A DNA stretch of 62,290 nt from Gammaproteobacteria bacterium (GTDB lineage: Bacteria; Pseudomonadota; Gammaproteobacteria; Steroidobacterales; Steroidobacteraceae): assembly GCA_028293745.1 (NCBI GenBank), contig JAQGOF010000206.1, positions 1 to 62,290 on the forward strand, read 5' to 3'. Made by a program: the position numbers and the translations under genes. The notes beneath the pieces were generated by a model. That model searched no databases. It saw only the letters and a list, made by a program, of their open reading frames with translations, and was not told where the DNA came from. Positions within the stretch are counted from its first letter, which is position 1. Each line of letters starts with the position of its first letter. Shown in pieces: positions 60,972 to 62,290 of this stretch.

Positions 60972-62165
60972 TCAGGCGATCGCGGCTTTTGGCACGCTCT
61001 CCAACGTCCGCGCTGCGCGCTCCAGGCCCGCCGCCAGGTCCCGCTGCAGGTCCTCTAGTCCTTCGATACCCACAGACAGCCGAATCAGGCCATCAGCCAG
61101 CCCTGCCTTCTGTCTCGCGACCGGGTCCATCGCGGCATGCGTCATCGTTGCCGGATGAGCGACCAGGCTTTCGACACCTCCCAGCGACTCGGCCAACGAG
61201 AAGCACTGCAGATCGCAGACGAACTCCCTTACTGCATCGTGTCCGCCCTCCAACTCGAGGCTCACGATCGCGCCAAAGCCACGCTGCTGCCGCCGGGCAA
61301 TGTCATACCCCGGGTGACTGGGCAAGCCAGGGTAGTAGACCTTTTTGACATTGGGCTGCTCTTGAAGCCATTGAGCCAATGCCATCGCGTTGCGCCCGTG
61401 ATGGTCCAGCCTTGCGTGCAGCGTCCGGAGGCCTCGCAGGGTCATGAAGCTATCGAAGGGCGCACCTGTCACGCCGAGGCAGTTCGCCCACCAAACCAGT
61501 TGCTCGTGAAGCGTCTTGTCGCGCGCGACCACGGCCCCACCCACGACGTCGCTGTGACCGTTCAGGTACTTCGTCGTCGAGTGAAGAACGAGGTCCGCAC
61601 CGAGCGTCAATGGCTGCTGCCATGCCGGGGACAAAAATGTGTTGTCCACGACTACCAGCGCTCCGCTTGCGCGACCCAGCGATGCAAACTTCTCGATGTC
61701 GGTGATGCGCAGGAGCGGATTGCTCGGCGTCTCAATCCAGAGTAAATCGGCCGGCTTGGAAAGCGCGGCTCGTACAGCAGCATCGTCACCGAAGTTGATG
61801 AATTCGACCTTTCGCTCGCCGCGGCGGTGCCATGCGTCGAACAGACGATACGTTCCGCCATAACAGTCGTGCGGAGCGATGATGCGGGCACCCGCAGGAA
61901 TGAGATAGCCGACCAATGTGATAGCGGCCATGCCGGTCGCGGTGATGACGCCACCCACGCCGAGCTCCAATTCGGCGATTGCCGATCCGAGCAGATCGCG
62001 CGTCGGATTTCCCGAGCGCGTGTAGTCGTAGCTGCGCTTCTCACCGAAGCAGCGGAATGCAAACGTCGAGGTGAGATGAATGGGTGGCACAACGGCACCC
62101 GTGGCGTCATCGCTCTCGAGGCCGGCACGTACGGTCTGGGTAATCTGGCTGGGGCGATCGCTCAC
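60972..62165 (-). CDS. metB: Cystathionine gamma-synthase/O-acylhomoserine lyase
   Basis: 397-residue PLP enzyme of the Cys/Met-metabolism family. N-terminus AVVPPIHLTSTFAF, YDYTRSGNPTRDLLG, SGMAA-like TATGMAAITL, WIETPSNPLLRITDI, the PLP lysine motif HSTTKYLNGHSDVVGG and C-terminal ESLVAHPATMTHA and GLIRLSVGIE. It probably uses the O-succinyl- or O-acetylhomoserine made by the adjacent metX product. MetB versus MetZ cannot be settled by eye. The GTG start overlaps the metX stop (GTGA at 62162-62165). Confidence 0.93.
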   Translation of the reverse strand: MSDRPSQITQTVRAGLESDDATGAVVPPIHLTSTFAFRCFGEKRSYDYTRSGNPTRDLLGSAIAELELGVGGVITATGMAAITLVGYLIPAGARIIAPHDCYGGTYRLFDAWHRRGERKVEFINFGDDAAVRAALSKPADLLWIETPSNPLLRITDIEKFASLGRASGALVVVDNTFLSPAWQQPLTLGADLVLHSTTKYLNGHSDVVGGAVVARDKTLHEQLVWWANCLGVTGAPFDSFMTLRGLRTLHARLDHHGRNAMALAQWLQEQPNVKKVYYPGLPSHPGYDIARRQQRGFGAIVSLELEGGHDAVREFVCDLQCFSLAESLGGVESLVAHPATMTHAAMDPVARQKAGLADGLIRLSVGIEGLEDLQRDLAAGLERAARTLESVPKAAIA

Positions 62166-62290
62166 AACACGCTCTCCAGCGCCACGGCGAATATCCGGCG
62201 CAATTGTTCAGTCTCCTTCAGGAATGCATCGTGGCCGTAGATCGAGGAAAGCTCGTGCAATCGCGCGACCGGCAGGCGCGCAACCATTGC
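62162..62290 (-). CDS. metX: Homoserine O-acyltransferase, MetX type (3' end)
   Basis: Only the last 42 residues are in the window, running off the right edge. They contain ELSSIYGHDAFLKE, the conserved alpha/beta-hydrolase GHDAFL segment with the catalytic His of MetX. It activates homoserine with acetyl- or succinyl-CoA; the acyl group cannot be told from this part. The stop overlaps the metB GTG, showing a metX-metB operon. Confidence 0.85.
   Translation of the reverse strand, partial: AMVARLPVARLHELSSIYGHDAFLKETEQLRRIFAVALESVL

Noticed and set aside
1..62290. CRISPR arrays, tRNA/rRNA genes, transposases, integrases or phage genes
   Set aside because: I saw no regularly spaced repeats, cloverleaf-like intergenic segments or recognisable mobile-element proteins anywhere.

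Overview
The window is a dense, GC-rich stretch of a Gram-negative chromosome. The gene content points to a gammaproteobacterium of the Xanthomonadales/Nevskiales type: a fabD-fabG-acpP-fabF-pabB-pabC-mltG-tmk-holB-pilZ run, a TonB-ExbB-ExbD-ExbD-TPR operon, a type II secretion pseudopilin operon, rhombosortase, and an AddAB-like nuclease pair. The lineage is an inference from layout; no rRNA gene is present to confirm it. Almost everything is housekeeping or metabolism. I see no prophage, transposase, CRISPR array, tRNA or rRNA.

Layout. Bases 2-4522 hold the C-terminal part of a type-2 2-isopropylmalate synthase, a secreted DUF3455 protein, a small zinc-ribbon protein, and a histidine kinase/response regulator pair. 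Bases 4560-10481 encode a tripartite RND pump in the same minus-strand operon as that pair. Bases 10719-15706 hold small unknowns, a solitary TIR-like protein, an EEP-family hydrolase, a FadJ-like beta-oxidation enzyme and a cNMP-binding/rhodanese fusion. Bases 15715-24504 are one long minus-strand block from fatty-acid and folate synthesis to cell wall, dTMP kinase and DNA polymerase delta-prime. Rhombosortase (24531-25175) is divergent from gspGHIJKLMN (25234-31318). Bases 31322-42975 are minus strand: AddA-like and AddB-like recombination nucleases, an alanine-type aminotransferase and an oligopeptide ABC importer without a visible binding protein; a divergent IclR regulator follows. Then come etfBA, an MDR reductase and peroxiredoxin, and the TonB operon (47513-51209). 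Bases 51533-62290 are branched-chain and sulfur amino-acid biosynthesis: ilvD, a leucyl aminopeptidase, ilvC-leuA-leuC-leuD-leuB, and metB with the end of metX.

The most convincing non-genic structure is a complete transcription attenuator in front of ilvC (54918-55081). It has a 29-codon Leu/Val-rich leader peptide, a 10-bp pause hairpin containing the Leu codons, a 9-bp antiterminator pairing, and an 8-bp terminator followed by seven Ts. Other structures worth a look are a 25-bp palindromic repeat present twice with compensatory base changes (one copy inside an outer-membrane lipoprotein gene), a 43-bp duplication across the iclR stop codon, three tandem hairpin units between leuB and metB, and a Shine-Dalgarno-masking hairpin in front of the peroxiredoxin gene. 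Alanine/glycine-rich insertions also recur in four unrelated proteins, and Gly/Asn-rich ones in two pseudopilins. The nearest thing to a defence gene is the solitary ThsB-like TIR protein.
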